Assembly: GCA_964559175.1 (NCBI GenBank)
Contig: CAZLGT010000003.1
Coordinates: forward strand, 78,804-142,803
Direction: 5' to 3'
Source: Mariniphaga sp964559175
GTDB taxonomy: Bacteria > Bacteroidota > Bacteroidia > Bacteroidales > Prolixibacteraceae
Length of the DNA: 64,000 bases
The notes under the pieces were generated by a model. It was given only the letters and a program-made list of their open reading frames with translations. It was not told where the DNA came from and did no database searches. Below, piece after piece: positions 62,837 through 64,000 of the stretch (position 1 is its first letter; every line of letters starts with the position of its first letter). Both the position numbers and the translations under genes were made by a program.

Positions 62837-64000
62837 ATGCAAAAAAAGGATAAAATGAATTACAGAAAGTTATTGTTTACAGCTTTGGTGATGGTTTTTG
62901 GGGTCGGTTTGCTGATGGCGCAGGTCAATGCACCATCGCTTTATCCCGACCGCGTAGTGTTAAATCTTACCGAAAATCCTGCCACTTCGGTGGCCGTAAC
63001 CTGGCGAACCGATGTTTCGGTTTCCGAAGGTTTTTGCGAGTTGCAGCCGGCTGCTGAAGGGCCTGTGAAAAAGGAGGATTCAAAAACTTTCAAAGCCAAA
63101 ACTAGCACCATAAAATACGAATACCGCGACGAACCTGTGATTGAAGCCAATCAGCATTCATTTGTATTTACAGATTTGATTCCGGGCAAAAAGTACATTT
63201 ACCGGGTTGGCGCCGGCGATTACTGGAGCGAATGGTTTGAATACAAGGCTCCGTCATCTGGCGATAAATTCTCGTTCATTTACCTGGGCGACCCGCAAAA
63301 CGATTTAAAATCGCAGTGGTCGCGGGTAATTCGTGCAGCATACAGTCATGAGCCCGGTTGCGGATTTATGCTTTACTGCGGCGATTTAATCAACCGCGCA
63401 GGCCGCGATGTGGAATGGCACGAGTGGTTTCATGCCGGCTCATTCATTTACGGGATGGTTCCGCAGGTAATGACTCCCGGCAACCACGATTACGACGGCC
63501 TGATGCTCGACCCGCACTGGAATGCGCAATTCACGCATCCGGCAAACGGTCCCAAAGGACTGGAAGGTACCTGTTTTGTCATCGATTATAAAAACCTCAG
63601 GCTCATCTCCATCGATTCGGCAGCAGATTCGGAACTGAGAAATGAGGACGGGTTTAAACTGGAAGCTCAAAAAGTGTGGCTGGATTCGGTGTTGCAGGCC
63701 AACAGCAAAGAATGGGTGATTATTACCACACATTTGCCATTCTATTCGCCAAAAGAAAACCGCGACAACAAACACCTGCGTGAAAATTTTCAACCCATTC
63801 TGGAAAAATACAAGGTGGATTTGGTGCTTTCGGGGCACGACCATTCCTACGGAAGGGGAAGGTACACCGACAATCCGGAGAACGGGCATGAGGTGATGTA
63901 TGTGGTTTCGGTGAGCGGTCCTAAAATGTACGAAGCCGGCGACAAAGAATGGATGGAACATTCCGGTGCTTTCAAACAGTTGTACCAGGTGATTTCCATT
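62837..64000 (+). CDS. purple-acid-phosphatase-like metallophosphoesterase (partial, cut by the window end)
   Basis: The frame is open from ATG 62837 (MQKKDKMNYRKLL) to the last base, 388 codons, with the stop outside the window. A second ATG at 62855 gives the same signal peptide (VFGVGLLMAQ). An N-terminal fibronectin-like domain (NLTENPATSVAVTWRTD, GKKYIYRVG) is followed by metallophosphoesterase motifs: YLGDPQND, YCGDLIN, TPGNHDYD, THLPFYS and SGHDHSYGRG. The GDPQ in place of GDxG is typical of this subgroup. Co-transcription with a GH92 suggests removal of phosphate from glycans. Confidence 0.88.
   Translation, partial: MQKKDKMNYRKLLFTALVMVFGVGLLMAQVNAPSLYPDRVVLNLTENPATSVAVTWRTDVSVSEGFCELQPAAEGPVKKEDSKTFKAKTSTIKYEYRDEPVIEANQHSFVFTDLIPGKKYIYRVGAGDYWSEWFEYKAPSSGDKFSFIYLGDPQNDLKSQWSRVIRAAYSHEPGCGFMLYCGDLINRAGRDVEWHEWFHAGSFIYGMVPQVMTPGNHDYDGLMLDPHWNAQFTHPANGPKGLEGTCFVIDYKNLRLISIDSAADSELRNEDGFKLEAQKVWLDSVLQANSKEWVIITTHLPFYSPKENRDNKHLRENFQPILEKYKVDLVLSGHDHSYGRGRYTDNPENGHEVMYVVSVSGPKMYEAGDKEWMEHSGAFKQLYQVISI

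Noticed and set aside
1..64000. CRISPR arrays, tRNA or rRNA genes, intact insertion sequences
   Set aside because: I found no regularly spaced direct repeats, no cloverleaf or rRNA signature and no transposase. A covariance-model search would be decisive.

Overview
The window is chromosomal DNA from a Bacteroidota species. The evidence is a SusC/SusD pair behind an ECF sigma/FecR pair, a type IX secretion (T9SS) C-terminal sorting domain, three GH92 mannosidases, a DUF1080 hydrolase, a DUF4492-cydAB operon, and several promoters of the Bacteroidota type (-33 TTTG, about 19 bases, -7 TAnnTTTG). A marine or anaerobic Marinilabiliales-like lineage is my guess only. I see no rRNA, tRNA, CRISPR array or intact insertion sequence.

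Layout. (1) 0-12 kb is a cell-surface and glycosylation region. It holds two polyprenyl-phosphate-type GT2 enzymes, a secreted phosphoesterase, a T9SS-exported beta-propeller protein, and a CotH-kinase-like lipoprotein followed by DUF4956 and VTC (polyphosphate polymerase fold) genes and a methyltransferase-GT2 fusion. On the opposite strand lies a GT39-like membrane glycosyltransferase, whose C-terminal module is homologous to the N-terminal module of the CotH-like protein. (2) 12-25.3 kb is a polysaccharide utilisation locus: ECF sigma factor, FecR anti-sigma, SusC, SusD, carboxylesterase, GH2 and alpha/beta-hydrolase. An 880-base palindrome-rich gap separates sigma from FecR, and base composition falls sharply inside susC and stays low through susD. 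(3) 25.3-26.5 kb is a graveyard of AAA-ATPase (DUF4143 type) C-terminal fragments. (4) 26.6-30.4 kb holds the cytochrome bd oxidase operon, with a small CydX-like ORF, and a RelE/ParE-type toxin-antitoxin pair. (5) 30.6-37.7 kb carries a CoA-disulfide-reductase-like flavoprotein, a short PiT-family permease, a TonB receptor, a two-component pair and a DUF2061 protein. This is possibly a sulfur-linked group.

(6) 37.7-50 kb has a GH92, a DUF1080 hydrolase, a DUF2179 membrane protein, a 2H phosphoesterase, a degenerate M23-like secreted protein, a lipocalin-like protein, a TPR protein, an esterase and class I fumarase. (7) 50-56 kb has Lon, ribosomal protein L31 with a clear promoter and terminator, and two tandem GNAT-like paralogs. 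(8) 56-64 kb has two more GH92 enzymes flanking an unknown polytopic membrane protein, then a purple-acid-phosphatase-like gene cut by the window edge.

Taken together, the window encodes glycan capture and hydrolysis (the PUL, and scattered alpha-mannosidases without their own SusCD), surface glycan and phosphate modification, and respiratory and housekeeping functions. The most promising under-described system is the CotH-DUF4956-VTC cassette and its link to the neighbouring glycosyltransferase.
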